This document shows, in pieces, positions 14,922 to 24,700 of a DNA stretch of 30,406 nucleotides (position 1 is its first letter; each line of letters begins with the position of its first letter). The translations under genes were made by a program, and so were the position numbers. The stretch spans positions 1 to 30,406 of the forward strand of contig CAYPHJ010000054.1 in assembly GCA_964410485.1 (NCBI GenBank). The letters run 5' to 3'. The stretch comes from CAYPHJ01 sp964410485 (GTDB lineage: Bacteria; Desulfobacterota; Binatia; UBA9968). The notes beneath the pieces are model-generated. The model was not told where the DNA came from, did no database searches, and worked only from the letters and a program-made list of their open reading frames with translations.

Positions 14922-16067
14922 GTGGAAACAGCCCTTCTCGCCGGCTTTGCAGGACTTATACAAGGCATAAGCAACTTTACCTGGGGGCATGCCGTGATGA
15001 TCCTGATCGGCTGCCTTCTGCTTTTTCTCGGCATCCGCAAAGGATATGAGCCGCTACTGCTCGTACCCATTGGCTTCGGCGCCATTCTAGTGAACATTCC
15101 CGGTTCGGGTCTGATGGAAGAGGATGGCCTTCTCCGTTTCTTCTACAATACCGGCATCTTGACCGAGATGTTTCCAATCTTGATATTTCTCGGCATCGGC
15201 GCCATGACCGATTTTGGGCCGTTGCTCGAGAATCCCAAAATCATTTTGCTCGGCGCGGCTGGACAATTTGGGATTTTTTTAACGCTGCTTCTGGCGCTCG
15301 CGCTCGGATTCGACAAGCTGGATGCAGTCGCGGTCTCCATCATTGGAGCCTGCGACGGTCCAACGGCCATTTATGTCAGCTCCAAATTTGCCCCTCATCT
15401 GCTCGGCGCGGTATCCGTGGCGGCTTATTCTTACATGTCCCTGGTGCCGCTCATCCAGCCGCCAATTATGCGCGCTCTCACGACCGACAGAGAAAAAAAG
15501 ATCGTTATGGGAGTGGTTCGAAATCCGGTCTCGAAAACGACCAAAATGGTGTTTCCGATTGTCGTCACGATTGTCGCCTCTCTGCTGGCTCCTATCGGCA
15601 CACCTCTCATCGGCACGGTCATGCTCGGAAACTTGCTGCGAGAGTGTGGGGTTGTCGAGCGCCTCAAGAGTGCGTCGGAAAACGAGATCACCAATATCGT
15701 AACGCTTTTGCTTGGCCTGACGATTGGAGCGACAATGCAAGCCGAGCAGTTTCTCCGGGGGCAAACCTTGATGGTCTTGATGCTCGGATTGGTGGCAATT
15801 GCCTTGGACACCGTCATGGGAGTGCTCTTCGGCAAACTGATGTGTCTGCTCACGGGCGGCAAGATCAACCCGCTGATTGGCGCCGCCGGCATCTCTGCGT
15901 TCCCGATGGCTGCCCGTGTCGCACAAGTCCAGGGACAGAAATATAATAAGAAAAGTTATCTCTTGATGCATGCGATGAGCGCCAATGCCGGAGGGCAGAT
16001 CGGATCGGTGATCGCCGCCGCCGTGATGCTTTCCGTTCTGAGCGGCATGGGGATCTTACCGAACTGA
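14922..16067 (+). CDS. mmdB: Na+-translocating decarboxylase beta subunit
   Basis: A 381-residue multi-spanning membrane protein that decarboxylates carboxybiotin and exports Na+. Relative to the functional residues known for Klebsiella OadB (D203, Y229, N373, G377, S382, R389), the sequence carries Asp145 in IIGACDGPTAIY, Tyr171 in AAYSYM, and Asn316, Gly320, Ser325 and Arg332 in NPLIGAAGISAFPMAARV, all in the same spacing. MSANAGGQIGSVIAAAV is the usual end motif. The length is close to that of MmdB/OadB proteins. The start is GTG 14922, 24 bases after the small subunit; its Shine-Dalgarno (AAAGGG) is rather distant. The gene symbol is by family; OadB and GcdB homologues are similar. Confidence 0.95.
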   Translation: METALLAGFAGLIQGISNFTWGHAVMILIGCLLLFLGIRKGYEPLLLVPIGFGAILVNIPGSGLMEEDGLLRFFYNTGILTEMFPILIFLGIGAMTDFGPLLENPKIILLGAAGQFGIFLTLLLALALGFDKLDAVAVSIIGACDGPTAIYVSSKFAPHLLGAVSVAAYSYMSLVPLIQPPIMRALTTDREKKIVMGVVRNPVSKTTKMVFPIVVTIVASLLAPIGTPLIGTVMLGNLLRECGVVERLKSASENEITNIVTLLLGLTIGATMQAEQFLRGQTLMVLMLGLVAIALDTVMGVLFGKLMCLLTGGKINPLIGAAGISAFPMAARVAQVQGQKYNKKSYLLMHAMSANAGGQIGSVIAAAVMLSVLSGMGILPN

Positions 16068-16077
16068 TACAAGCACA

Positions 16078-16149
16078 GTTCCAGTCGTTCCGGCCGTTCC
16101 AATCGTTCCAAACGTCTAAAACGACCGGAATTTTTGGAACGCATGGAAC
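16078..16149 (+). repeat. 9-bp periodic GTTCC array with hairpin
   Basis: GTTCC recurs at 16078, 16087, 16096 and 16105, exactly nine bases apart, and two degenerate units continue the phase. The complementary GGAAC follows at 16136 and 16145, again nine apart. CGTTCCAAA (16104-16112) pairs perfectly with TTTGGAACG (16133-16141) across a 20-base loop. The array lies between the beta-subunit and carboxyltransferase genes. Confidence 0.65.
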
Positions 16150-16180
16150 GCCTGGCGAAGGCTGGCCGAGAAAACGTGCA

Positions 16181-16241
16181 AGAGTCTAGAGTCTCGACTC
16201 TCAAGTTCCCCCTCCGCAACCCGAGACCCGGGACACGAGAC
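16181..16241 (+). repeat. Dispersed GTCTCGAG-type intergenic repeat, copy 2
   Basis: GAGTCTAGAGTCTCGACTC, then CCCCCTCCGCAACCCGAGACCCG and ACACGAGAC. It matches copy 1 (9599-9660) in order of elements and ends 10 bases before the start codon of the carboxyltransferase gene, leaving only a weak ribosome site there. Confidence 0.6.
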
Positions 16242-16251
16242 GGACGTTGAT

Positions 16252-17805
16252 ATGTCAATACCGAGAGATCAATTAGACAAGAAGCTTGCACGGCTCGAGC
16301 AGTTGGCGCGCGAAGCCGGCGCCAAGAACGCTGCTAAAATGAAATCGGAGGGCAAGCTTACCGCGCGGGAGCGCCTGGAGACGCTTTTGGATTCGGGCAC
16401 CTTCGTCGAAGAGTTCATGCTGGCCGAAACCCAATGTACCGATTTCGGCATGACGGAAAAGCGTCTTCCCTCTGATGGCGTGGTCACCGGCTTCGGCAAG
16501 ATCAATGGACGGCCGGTTTACGCCTTTGCACAGGATCGAGCCATCCTGGCGGGGACGGTTGGTAGCGCCCACGCCGAAAAGATCGCCTACGTAATTCAGA
16601 CGGCTCGCCGGTTGGGTGTACCGCTCATCGGACTCTGGGATTCAGCGGGCGCCCGAATTCAGGAAGGGCTGTCTGTAACGACGGCCATTGGGCGAGTTTT
16701 CTTTGAAAACAGTATCAGCTCCGGGACAATTCCGCAGATTTCAGCGATCATGGGTCCTTGCATCGGTGTCGGGTCGTACGCCCCGGCACTGACCGATTTT
16801 GTCTTGATGGTGGAAAAATCCAGTCAGATGTTCATCACCGGTCCGGCGGTGATCAAGGAAGTCCTCGGTGAAGAAATCACTATGGAGGAATTGGGTGGAA
16901 CGAAAATTCACTCGGAAACCTCGGGTGTCGCTGACTTGATCGCAAAGAACGACGAGGAATGCCTCCGGGCAATTCGCCGTCTGGTTGAGTTTTTGCCGTC
17001 GAACTTCAGCTCGCTCCCGCCGCGCAGGAAACCCGATGACGATCCCGACCGCTTAGTGGATTCGCTTGCTGAAATCGTACCCGAGGACATGCGGAAATCC
17101 TACAACATACTCCAGGTGGTCAAGGCGATCGTCGACGGCGCCGATTTTCTCGAGCTCAAAGCGAAGTTTGCGCGCAATCTCGTCATTGGATTGGGCCGGC
17201 TCGACGGCTACCCTGTAGGGTTTGTCGCCAATCAGCCGATGTTTCTCGGCGGCAGCCTCGATGTTGACGCCTCCGATAAGGCGGCGCGCTTCATTCGCTT
17301 CTGCGATGCGTTTAACATCCCCATCATCACGCTGATGGACGTCCCTGGGTTTTTCCCCGGCAAGCAGCAGGAGCAAAAAGGCATCATCCGCCATGGAGCC
17401 AAGATGCTTTACGCTTATGCCGAAGCCACTGTGCCGAAGGTCACGCTCATTCTGCGCAAGGGTTACGGCGGCGCGAAACAAGCAATGTGCACGCGTGAAA
17501 TGGGCGCTGACCAGCTGTGGGTATGGCCTGGGGTCGAGTTGGCCGTGATGGGCGGCGGCGGCGCGGTCAATATCTTGTACAGGAGGGAGATCGAGCAGTC
17601 CTCTGACCCGGAGAAAACGAGAAGAGAAAAGATCGCCGACTATCAAGAGCGGTTCAGCGGCCCGTTCGAGGCGCTTTCAAAACAATTCGCCCACGCAGTG
17701 GTACGGCCGGCTGAAACCCGCATGCGCTTGATTCGATCGTTAGAGACTCTGCGCACCAAAACAGAAGAGCGGCCAAGAAAAAAACACGGCGTGATGCCCG
17801 TCTAG
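16252..17805 (+). CDS. mmdA: Carboxyltransferase (alpha) subunit of the biotin-dependent acyl-CoA decarboxylase
   Basis: A 517-residue crotonase-fold carboxyltransferase of the PccB/MmdA/GcdA-related family, made of two homologous halves. The N-half has LTARERLETLLDSGTF, DGVVTGFGKINGRPVYAFAQD, WDSAGARIQEG and MGPCIGVGSYAPALTDF; GGTKIHSETSGVAD joins the halves. The C-half has NQPMFLGGSLDVDASDKAARFIRFCD, DVPGFFPGKQQEQKGIIRHGAK and KGYGGAKQAMC. It moves a carboxyl group from the acyl-CoA to biotin on the carrier. The length is normal. It follows the beta subunit by 184 bases of repeats. No biotin carboxylase gene is seen, which supports decarboxylase rather than carboxylase. Substrate (methylmalonyl-CoA, glutaconyl-CoA or other) is not certain. 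The Shine-Dalgarno is weak. Confidence 0.94.
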   Translation: MSIPRDQLDKKLARLEQLAREAGAKNAAKMKSEGKLTARERLETLLDSGTFVEEFMLAETQCTDFGMTEKRLPSDGVVTGFGKINGRPVYAFAQDRAILAGTVGSAHAEKIAYVIQTARRLGVPLIGLWDSAGARIQEGLSVTTAIGRVFFENSISSGTIPQISAIMGPCIGVGSYAPALTDFVLMVEKSSQMFITGPAVIKEVLGEEITMEELGGTKIHSETSGVADLIAKNDEECLRAIRRLVEFLPSNFSSLPPRRKPDDDPDRLVDSLAEIVPEDMRKSYNILQVVKAIVDGADFLELKAKFARNLVIGLGRLDGYPVGFVANQPMFLGGSLDVDASDKAARFIRFCDAFNIPIITLMDVPGFFPGKQQEQKGIIRHGAKMLYAYAEATVPKVTLILRKGYGGAKQAMCTREMGADQLWVWPGVELAVMGGGGAVNILYRREIEQSSDPEKTRREKIADYQERFSGPFEALSKQFAHAVVRPAETRMRLIRSLETLRTKTEERPRKKHGVMPV

Positions 17806-17816
17806 ATCGATTGCCG

Positions 17817-19604
17817 CTACATCAGATGCCGTCCCGGCCGATCCCCATCAAAACATGTCGGCGACAACAGCAACTTGCGCGCGAGCTCATCCGCGGCAAC
17901 CGGGCGGCTGATGTAATATCCCTGCGCGGCGTCACAACCCAGGGCGATGAGCCGGCCTTTCGCTTCCCGGTTCTCTACGCCTTCCGCCACCACCTTGAGC
18001 CCCAGGATGTGAGCCATGTCGATTATCAATCGCACGATGGCAATGTCTTCGTCGTCTTGATGCATGTTCATCACAAACGATTTATCGACTTTGATCTCGT
18101 CCACAGGTAGGTTCTTTAGATAAGCCAAGGAAGAATAGCCCGTGCCAAAGTCGTCCAGGGCAACTCGCACCCCCATGTTCCTGATACGCGACAGCACCTC
18201 GGCGGCGCGCTCCATGTTCGGCATAATGGCGCTCTCGGTAATTTCCACCTCCAGATAGTCAGCTGTTACGCCGCAGGCTTGCAATATGGCGCCGATTTGC
18301 TCCGGAAGGTCCTGTGCCTGTAGATTCCGCCGCGACAGGTTCACCCCAACTCTGAGATCGAGTCCCGAGCGATGCCAAGCACGGCATTGGCTTAGAGCTT
18401 CTTTGAGCACCCACAAGGTAAGCGGCCTGATCAGACCGGTCCGTTCGGCCATCGGTATGAACTCATCGGGAGGTATGATCGCCGAGTCTGGGTGCCGCCA
18501 CCGGACCAGTGCTTCGACGCATCCGGTTTGGCCGGTTTTGAGGTCAAGCTTGGGTTGGTAGAGCAGCATGAGTTGATCTTCAGCTATGGCACGACGCAAT
18601 TCGCCCATCATCTCCAGACGCCTGGAGCTGCTTCGATCGTGCTCGGCAGAGTACATGGCATAACCGCGGCGGGCATCTTTGGCAACGTACATCGCCAGTT
18701 CCGCCCGTCTCATGAGAATATCGGCATCTGCACCATGATCTGGAAAAACCGCAATGCCGATACTACCCGACAGATTGACCTTCAGTCCGTCAATGGCGAA
18801 AGACCGGTCCAACGCATGTAAAATTCTGCGCGCCACCTCAACGGCGTTTTCACTGCTCGTTCTCGCCGGTATGAGTACGGCAAACTGATCACCCATGCGT
18901 GCCACCGCATCCGCTTGCCGCAGCTTTCTCTTCAAACGCAACGCGACATCGCGCAGGAGCAGATCGCCGAATTGGCGGCTGAATGCTTCGTTGATTTCCT
19001 TGAAACCGTCGAGGTCCAGCATCAGAAGGGCAATGGCGGCATTGTCCCGCCGCGCGCTAAAAATCGCCTGCTGCAGGCGGTCATAAAGTAGCGCGCGGTT
19101 CGGAAAGTGGGTCAGACGATCGTAATAGGCGTGACGGTGCGCCCGCTTTGCGGCACGATATCGCTCGATGGCATAACAGACCGAGCGCTCGAGTAAGCGT
19201 GGGTCGAGCTGGCTCTTGATCAGATAATCCTGAGCGCCGTTGTGGAGCGCCTCTGTCGCCATCGTTTCATCTTCAACTCGGGCGATCACCACAATCGGCA
19301 GCTCCTCAGCACACGTTCCCACATGTAGAACAGCCTCCGGGCCTTCGGAATCCGACAGCGATAGATCGAGCACAACCGCATCGAACGTTTGACTCTCGAG
19401 ACAACCCAGCGCCTCATGCAGGCGCGCAACCTCGACGATATCGAACTGACGGGAGGCCTGCCCCAGAAGCTCGCACAGTCGACGGGCGTCCTCCGGATTG
19501 CTCTCAACGAGTAGAACCCGGATCGCCTCGCTCGCAATACACCCCCGTGCATCCGTGTTTTCAATCGGTAATCGCAGCTGGGTGTTGGCAGTATTGACGA
19601 TCAT
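17817..19604 (-). CDS. Receiver - degenerate GGDEF - EAL cyclic-di-GMP signalling protein
   Basis: A 595-residue protein. Residues 28-140 are a receiver domain with phospho-acceptor Asp80 (VVLDLSL) and Lys130, but the usual Thr/Ser of the switch is Ala in VVIARVED. Residues 155-320 are a GGDEF domain whose active-site loop reads MGDQF (237-241) instead of GGDEF, so cyclase activity is doubtful. Residues 335-580 are an EAL domain with EAL 364-366, Asn422, EITES, DDFGTGYSS (484-492), Lys505 and Glu541 all present, hence a probable c-di-GMP phosphodiesterase. ATG 19604 is chosen: AAGG lies eight bases upstream, and the frame further back overlaps the upstream regulator gene. It is the last gene of the signalling block, 11 bases after the response regulator. 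Confidence 0.93.
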   Translation of the reverse strand: MIVNTANTQLRLPIENTDARGCIASEAIRVLLVESNPEDARRLCELLGQASRQFDIVEVARLHEALGCLESQTFDAVVLDLSLSDSEGPEAVLHVGTCAEELPIVVIARVEDETMATEALHNGAQDYLIKSQLDPRLLERSVCYAIERYRAAKRAHRHAYYDRLTHFPNRALLYDRLQQAIFSARRDNAAIALLMLDLDGFKEINEAFSRQFGDLLLRDVALRLKRKLRQADAVARMGDQFAVLIPARTSSENAVEVARRILHALDRSFAIDGLKVNLSGSIGIAVFPDHGADADILMRRAELAMYVAKDARRGYAMYSAEHDRSSSRRLEMMGELRRAIAEDQLMLLYQPKLDLKTGQTGCVEALVRWRHPDSAIIPPDEFIPMAERTGLIRPLTLWVLKEALSQCRAWHRSGLDLRVGVNLSRRNLQAQDLPEQIGAILQACGVTADYLEVEITESAIMPNMERAAEVLSRIRNMGVRVALDDFGTGYSSLAYLKNLPVDEIKVDKSFVMNMHQDDEDIAIVRLIIDMAHILGLKVVAEGVENREAKGRLIALGCDAAQGYYISRPVAADELARKLLLSPTCFDGDRPGRHLM

Positions 19605-19615
19605 TGCTGTTGGCC

Positions 19616-20068
19616 TTAGATCGCCGCTTCGTCCGAGGGCAGCTTCACGATGCTGAGCCAAAAATCCTCGATTGACTTGACGACCCGAATAAACTGCTCC
19701 AAATCTACCGGCTTGGTAATGTAGCAATTGGCATGCAGATCATAGGTCTTGAGGATGTCCTCTTCGGCCGACGATGTGGTCAAAACCACGACGGGAATCC
19801 TTCTGAGCCGCGAATCAGCTTTAATTTCGGCAAGAACCTCTCGCCCGTCTTTTTTAGGCAAATTCAGGTCCAGTAGGATCAAGTCAGGGGTGGCCGCCCC
19901 GGCATACTTGCCTTCACGCCGTAAAAAGGACAGCGCTTCCATTCCATCTCCAACGACAGTCACGTTGTTGAGAAGCCTGCCGTCCTTGAGAGCCTCCCGC
20001 GTCAGCCGGACATCTCCCGGATTGTCTTCCACGAGCAGAACTTCAATGGCCCCGTTGCGTTCGTCCAT
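19616..20068 (-). CDS. Single-domain response regulator (Rcp1-like)
   Basis: A 150-residue CheY-fold protein of the Rcp1 type, seen as partners of phytochrome-like and multi-sensor kinases. VLLVEDNPGDVRLTREAL holds the acidic pocket, LILLDLNLPKKDG the phospho-acceptor Asp67, VVVLTTSS the switch threonine, and YITKPVDLEQF Lys119. It has no output domain. It lies 17 bases after the receiver-kinase gene and 11 bases before the receiver-GGDEF-EAL gene, so it could be a phosphate shuttle between them. Confidence 0.94.
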   Translation of the reverse strand: MDERNGAIEVLLVEDNPGDVRLTREALKDGRLLNNVTVVGDGMEALSFLRREGKYAGAATPDLILLDLNLPKKDGREVLAEIKADSRLRRIPVVVLTTSSAEEDILKTYDLHANCYITKPVDLEQFIRVVKSIEDFWLSIVKLPSDEAAI

Positions 20069-20085
20069 GTTTTCGACGCCCCTTT

Positions 20086-21717
20086 CTAATCACTCGCCGG
20101 CAGCGAGAACGAAAAGGTGCTCCCCTTCCCTTCCTCGCTCTCAGCCCAGATCCTGCCTCCGTGGGCTTCTACAATCATCTTGCAGATGACCAACCCCAGG
20201 CCGGTTCCCTTATAGGGAATGTTTTTGTGGTTTCCACACTGTCTGTACTTTTCGAACACGTAACCCAGTTCCTCGCGCGCTATGCCCACACCGTCATCTT
20301 TCACCCACACCTTAACCTCGCGCCCATTCAGCCGGGCCGCACCGATTTCGATTGCGCCCCCATGCTTTGTGAACTTGATCGCATTGCCAATCAGATTTCC
20401 CAACACTTGTTCCAAGCGGCGGGAATCGGCTTGAATCGAGGGTAATGAGGGTTCTCCCCGATGTTTGAGAGAAACTCCTTTGTCTTGCGCCAAGACGAGA
20501 TGGTTCTCCAAACTGTCTTGGATTAGTGCTCCGAGATCCACCGCTGCCTTGTTGATATCGATATAGCCCGCCTCAAGCTTGGAAGCGTCCAGAAAATCGC
20601 TCACCAAATCAATCAGGCTCCGACCACTCACCATGATCTTTGAAAGCCATTTTTTTTGCTCTTCGTTGACGCTGCCGAACATCTCCTCGAGAATCACTTC
20701 GGCTGCTCCCATGATGCTCATTAATGGCGAGCGCAAATCGTGGGCGATCATGGCCGTAAAATCCGCCTGCAGTTGCCTTGCCTTTTCCAGTTCAACTGCC
20801 TGTCTTTTCGTTTCCTCATAAAGCTGGGCCTTCTGAACTGCGACACCCATGTGATTGCCGATGGTTTCGAGCAGATTGACTTCCTCGGGTTTAAACTTGC
20901 GCGCGAACCGGGTCGCAAGCTGGAAAATACCCAGCACTTCGCCATTGGCTCGAACCGGCACGGTGATGAAACATTCCACTCCCTCGCTCTTCAGCGTCTT
21001 GTACCCGCTGCCTTGTTGGACTTGCTCCCGGATACAGGGTTCCTCCAAGAGCCGGTCTCCCAACCTGGACTTCGCTCCTTCAGCCGTTCTCGAAAGCGCG
21101 CGGTGACGCAGCACATTTTCTGGATTTTGATAGCCGTAACTGGCCGCCACCTTGAGCATTCCGCCGGGGTCCAAGAGCCGCACATTGCCGATATCGAACG
21201 AACCGCTTACGATGGCCTCCTGCAAAATCTTTTGGGTGACTGATTTCAAGTCCAAAGAGCCTAAAATTGTTTCACTGATTTTTTTTAGAATCAGCAGCTC
21301 TCGATTGCGCTGTTTGAGCGTTTCCTCCGCTCTGTGACGCTGAATGGCATAACGCAAAGAGCGGGTCAGCAGAGAGCCGTCCACCTGTCCTTTAACCAGG
21401 TAATCTTGCGCCCCTTCCTCGACAGCTCTGACGGCGATCTCCTCGTCATCCAGCCCCGTCAGGACAACGATCGGCACATTGTCGGCATGACTACGCAGAC
21501 GCCCGATCGTTTCCAGCCCCTGTGCGTCGGGAAGTGAGAGATCGAGCAGAACGACGCCAAAAGAATCACCACCAAGAGCCTTCAGGGCCTCGCTAAATCG
21601 GTCCACATGAACGAGATCGAGCCGCGATGCCCGCGGTTCTTTCAAGAGTTCGCGCAGGAGCCGAGCGTCGCCCGGGTTGTCCTCAACCAGCAAGATCTTT
21701 ATGCAATTCTCGCTCAT
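20086..21717 (-). CDS. Receiver - GAF - histidine kinase (hybrid with N-terminal receiver)
   Basis: A 543-residue soluble sensor kinase. Residues 7-125 are a receiver domain (EDNPGD acidic pocket, Asp59, Lys109). Residues 138-300 are a GAF domain (LDLKSVTQKILQEA, FDIGNVRLLD, ITVPVRANGEVLGIFQLA). Residues 300-330 contain a coiled coil and the H-box MIAHDLRSPL with phosphorylatable His326. Residues 430-540 are the ATP-binding domain (N-box Asn445, DDGVGI 474-479, GTGLGL 504-509). No membrane segment is seen. The receiver at the N-terminus suggests that an upstream kinase, probably the large one encoded 75 bases earlier, modulates it. Its GAF domain is strongly similar in sequence to the third GAF of that kinase (FDLGVVRLLD there). 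Confidence 0.94.
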   Translation of the reverse strand: MSENCIKILLVEDNPGDARLLRELLKEPRASRLDLVHVDRFSEALKALGGDSFGVVLLDLSLPDAQGLETIGRLRSHADNVPIVVLTGLDDEEIAVRAVEEGAQDYLVKGQVDGSLLTRSLRYAIQRHRAEETLKQRNRELLILKKISETILGSLDLKSVTQKILQEAIVSGSFDIGNVRLLDPGGMLKVAASYGYQNPENVLRHRALSRTAEGAKSRLGDRLLEEPCIREQVQQGSGYKTLKSEGVECFITVPVRANGEVLGIFQLATRFARKFKPEEVNLLETIGNHMGVAVQKAQLYEETKRQAVELEKARQLQADFTAMIAHDLRSPLMSIMGAAEVILEEMFGSVNEEQKKWLSKIMVSGRSLIDLVSDFLDASKLEAGYIDINKAAVDLGALIQDSLENHLVLAQDKGVSLKHRGEPSLPSIQADSRRLEQVLGNLIGNAIKFTKHGGAIEIGAARLNGREVKVWVKDDGVGIAREELGYVFEKYRQCGNHKNIPYKGTGLGLVICKMIVEAHGGRIWAESEEGKGSTFSFSLPASD

Positions 21718-21792
21718 GTCCTTAACTTTGACGCCGGCTCAATCACCCTTCTTTCCGTCCCGGTCTTCGGCCACCGGCCGTCGGTCATTGTT

Positions 21793-24700
21793 CTACGCCG
21801 GCATGGTGAAATAAAAGATCGAACCTTTGCCTTCTCCAGACTCCACCCAGATCCTTCCTCCGTGACGTTCCACAATCTTCTTGCACAGCGCCAAACCGAT
21901 GCCGGTTCCCGGATACTCGTCTTTGCTGTGCAACCTCTGGAAGATGACAAAAATCCGTTCAGAAAATTGGGGATCAATCCCTATGCCGTTGTCGCGGCAA
22001 GAGAACACCCACTCGGCGCCCTTGCGCTCGGCCGAGATATGAATCTTCGGCGACTCGGCACCGCGAAATTTCAACGCGTTGGCAATCAAGTTCTGAAACA
22101 GCTGCCCCAGCTGGATCCCATCGCCTGTCACCGTGGGCAGAGGACCGCAGGTCACCGACCCCTGGCTTTCTTCCAAGGCCAGTTGAAGATTTTTCACTGC
22201 TATCGCTACGATCTTGTCACAATCGACCGGCTCAAAGGGTTTCCTTTTAGTGCCAATGCGCGAATACGCCAGCAAGGCATGAATCAAAGCCTGCATTCGC
22301 GTCGCGCCGTCTACGGCAAAACCGATGAACTCATCCGCTTCGGCGTCCAGTTTGCCTTTATAGCGGCGCGCCAGCAGTTGCACGTAACTTGCGACCATTC
22401 GCAATGGCTCCTGCAAATCGTGCGATGCAATATAGGCGAAATGTTCGAGTTCGGTGTTGGAGCGGGCCAACTCTTCCGCCTTTTCAGCCAATGCCGTTTG
22501 CGCGCGCTTGGTTTTTTCGTAGAGCCCAGCCTTCTGAACCGCGATCCCCGCCTGACCTCCTATGGCATTGAATATCCGCAGCTCGCTCTCATGGAATTCT
22601 CTTTGCCTTCGGGCTCCGAGTTGTATGACGCCAAGAATTTCGCTCTCGGTGCGCAGAGGAATGGCCACCAGCGTACAAACGCCTTCTTCTTTGAGCGTTC
22701 TGAGACCATCGGCGCGCGACAGATCGAGGACATGAACGGTTTTGTCTCCAAGCACCTGCCGTGTCGCTGCACCGCTCGTAAACCTATCCAGCCTCTTTTG
22801 GTGCTTCTCGAGGTTTCCGAGGTCGCGATAACCTCGACTCGCCACCGGTTGCAAACATTCGCCCGTATGGTCCAGCAGGCGAACCACACCCAAATCAAAA
22901 CCTCCGATTTCCAAGGCTTGATCCAGAATACGTTCCATCATCGTGTTGACTTCGAGCGTATCCAGGATGGCATTACTGATCGCATGGAGGGCTTCGAATT
23001 CGCGGGACCGCGTCTCTGCCTCGCTAAAGAGACGGGCATTTTCCAACGCAACGCCGATCATATTCGCTATCGCCTGGAGAAATTCCAATTCGCGGTTGGA
23101 AAACGGAACCGGCCTGGTCGTAGAAATTCCCAGTATGCCGATCACTTGCGCTCCCGCCTTCATTGGCACCCACGCAACCGAGCCAGTTGCGGCAAGCAAT
23201 GCGTCGGAATCCTCGAACTCCGAGCGGCGATTGACAACCAGCGGTTGCGTTGAGGCCAACACCCGTTCCGTCGGTGAATGGCGCACTTTTTTCATTAGCT
23301 CTTGGACTTCTTCGAGCGAAAAACCACGGTGCGCAAGCAAGCGTATCTCGCCCGTACTGAGGTCTTTGATTCTTATCGATACCCGTTCACGACCGGTCAC
23401 CTCCCGGACCTTGTCCAGAGCGATATCGAGCAGCTCGTCTCGACGAAGCGATTGGGTCATCGCTTTCGCCAAGCCGTTGAGCGCTTCTTGCTCCTGCGCC
23501 CTGGCCGCAGTTTCCGCGACAAGCCGTGCTCGTTGCACGGCCATGCCAACCTGATTGCCAATCGACTCAAGAAGGTGAACATCGTGTGAGCGCCACCGGG
23601 CGGGTTTGCGGCTTGCCAGCTCAATGACTCCGAGCGTCCCGATTTCAGTGACAATGGGCACCACGATGGCTGAGCACATCCCTTCCTTCTTGAACGCGGC
23701 CAATCCGTCGCCCGTCGTGATGTCCTCGAGCACTACACTTTTCCCGGTAGCGATAACCTGAGCGATCAGCACATCGCTTCTCGGGCTTTTCGCCAAAGCG
23801 TAATCCTCGTGGATCTTGTCGGCATTATAACCGCGGTACGCGGCAATCCGCTTGCCCGCCATAGGCTCAAACAAGCGAATGTTGCCTAGATCAAGAGAGA
23901 AGACCGTGATCAGTCGATCGAGAACCATGTCCACAAGAGCGTGGAGATCCGCTGATCGCAAGGCTACCTGGCTCACGTCGTGAAGAATCGCAGATTCGTT
24001 GTAACGGCTGCGCAATTCCTGCTCTACCTGTCTGCGTTCGGTAACGTCTTCTGCAATTCCGATGATGCGAGAAACCTCGCCACTTGCGCCTTTTACGGCA
24101 AACGCACGGTCTCTGATCCAGCGTAGTGAGCCGTCGGGCCGGGTAATCCGATATTCCTGGTCATAGGTGCCCGCCGCCTGTTTCTCGGCGACTGCTGCAA
24201 GCACGCGATCCAGGTCTTCAGGATGGATAAAGCCGAGCCAGGACTTCTGTAATGACCCGGCGCTTTCGGCGCTTCGGCCCCAGATCTCGCGATACGCTGG
24301 ACTGACGTAAATCCTTTCCTTTTTGCGCGGGTCTGTCACCCAAAGCACTTCTTTGATATTCTCGGCGATCTGGCGAAAACGCTCTTCGCTTTCCTGCAAA
24401 GCCCGCTCGCGCTGTTTGCGACGGGTGATATCCGTGAAGCTGACAACAACTCCGGATAACGATCCACTCTCATAGATAGGGCTGGCCACATACTCCACCG
24501 GGAAGTTCGTTCCATCCCGGCGCCAGCAGAGTTCGTCGGACGATTGGCGTTTGGCCCTGTTTTTGACTGGCAGCATGATTGGTGATTCTTGAACTGTAAA
24601 ACCGCCGCCATCGGCGCGAGTAAGACGCAGGAATTCCTGAACAGGTTTTCCCGTCGCCTCCTCGGGTGCGCACCGCAACAACAGACCCGCCGCGGTATTC

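Noticed and set aside
16078..16149. Short periodic repeats as a CRISPR array
   Set aside because: The period is only 9 bases with no spacers and no cas genes nearby.
14490..17805. Acyl-CoA carboxylase operon
   Set aside because: A membrane beta subunit of the decarboxylase type with all functional residues is present and no biotin carboxylase gene is, so the pump reading is favoured.
21607..23253. 548-codon open frame on the plus strand
   Set aside because: It lies fully antisense to the well-supported sensor kinase genes; its translation has no recognisable domain and its openness follows from codon bias of the opposite strand.
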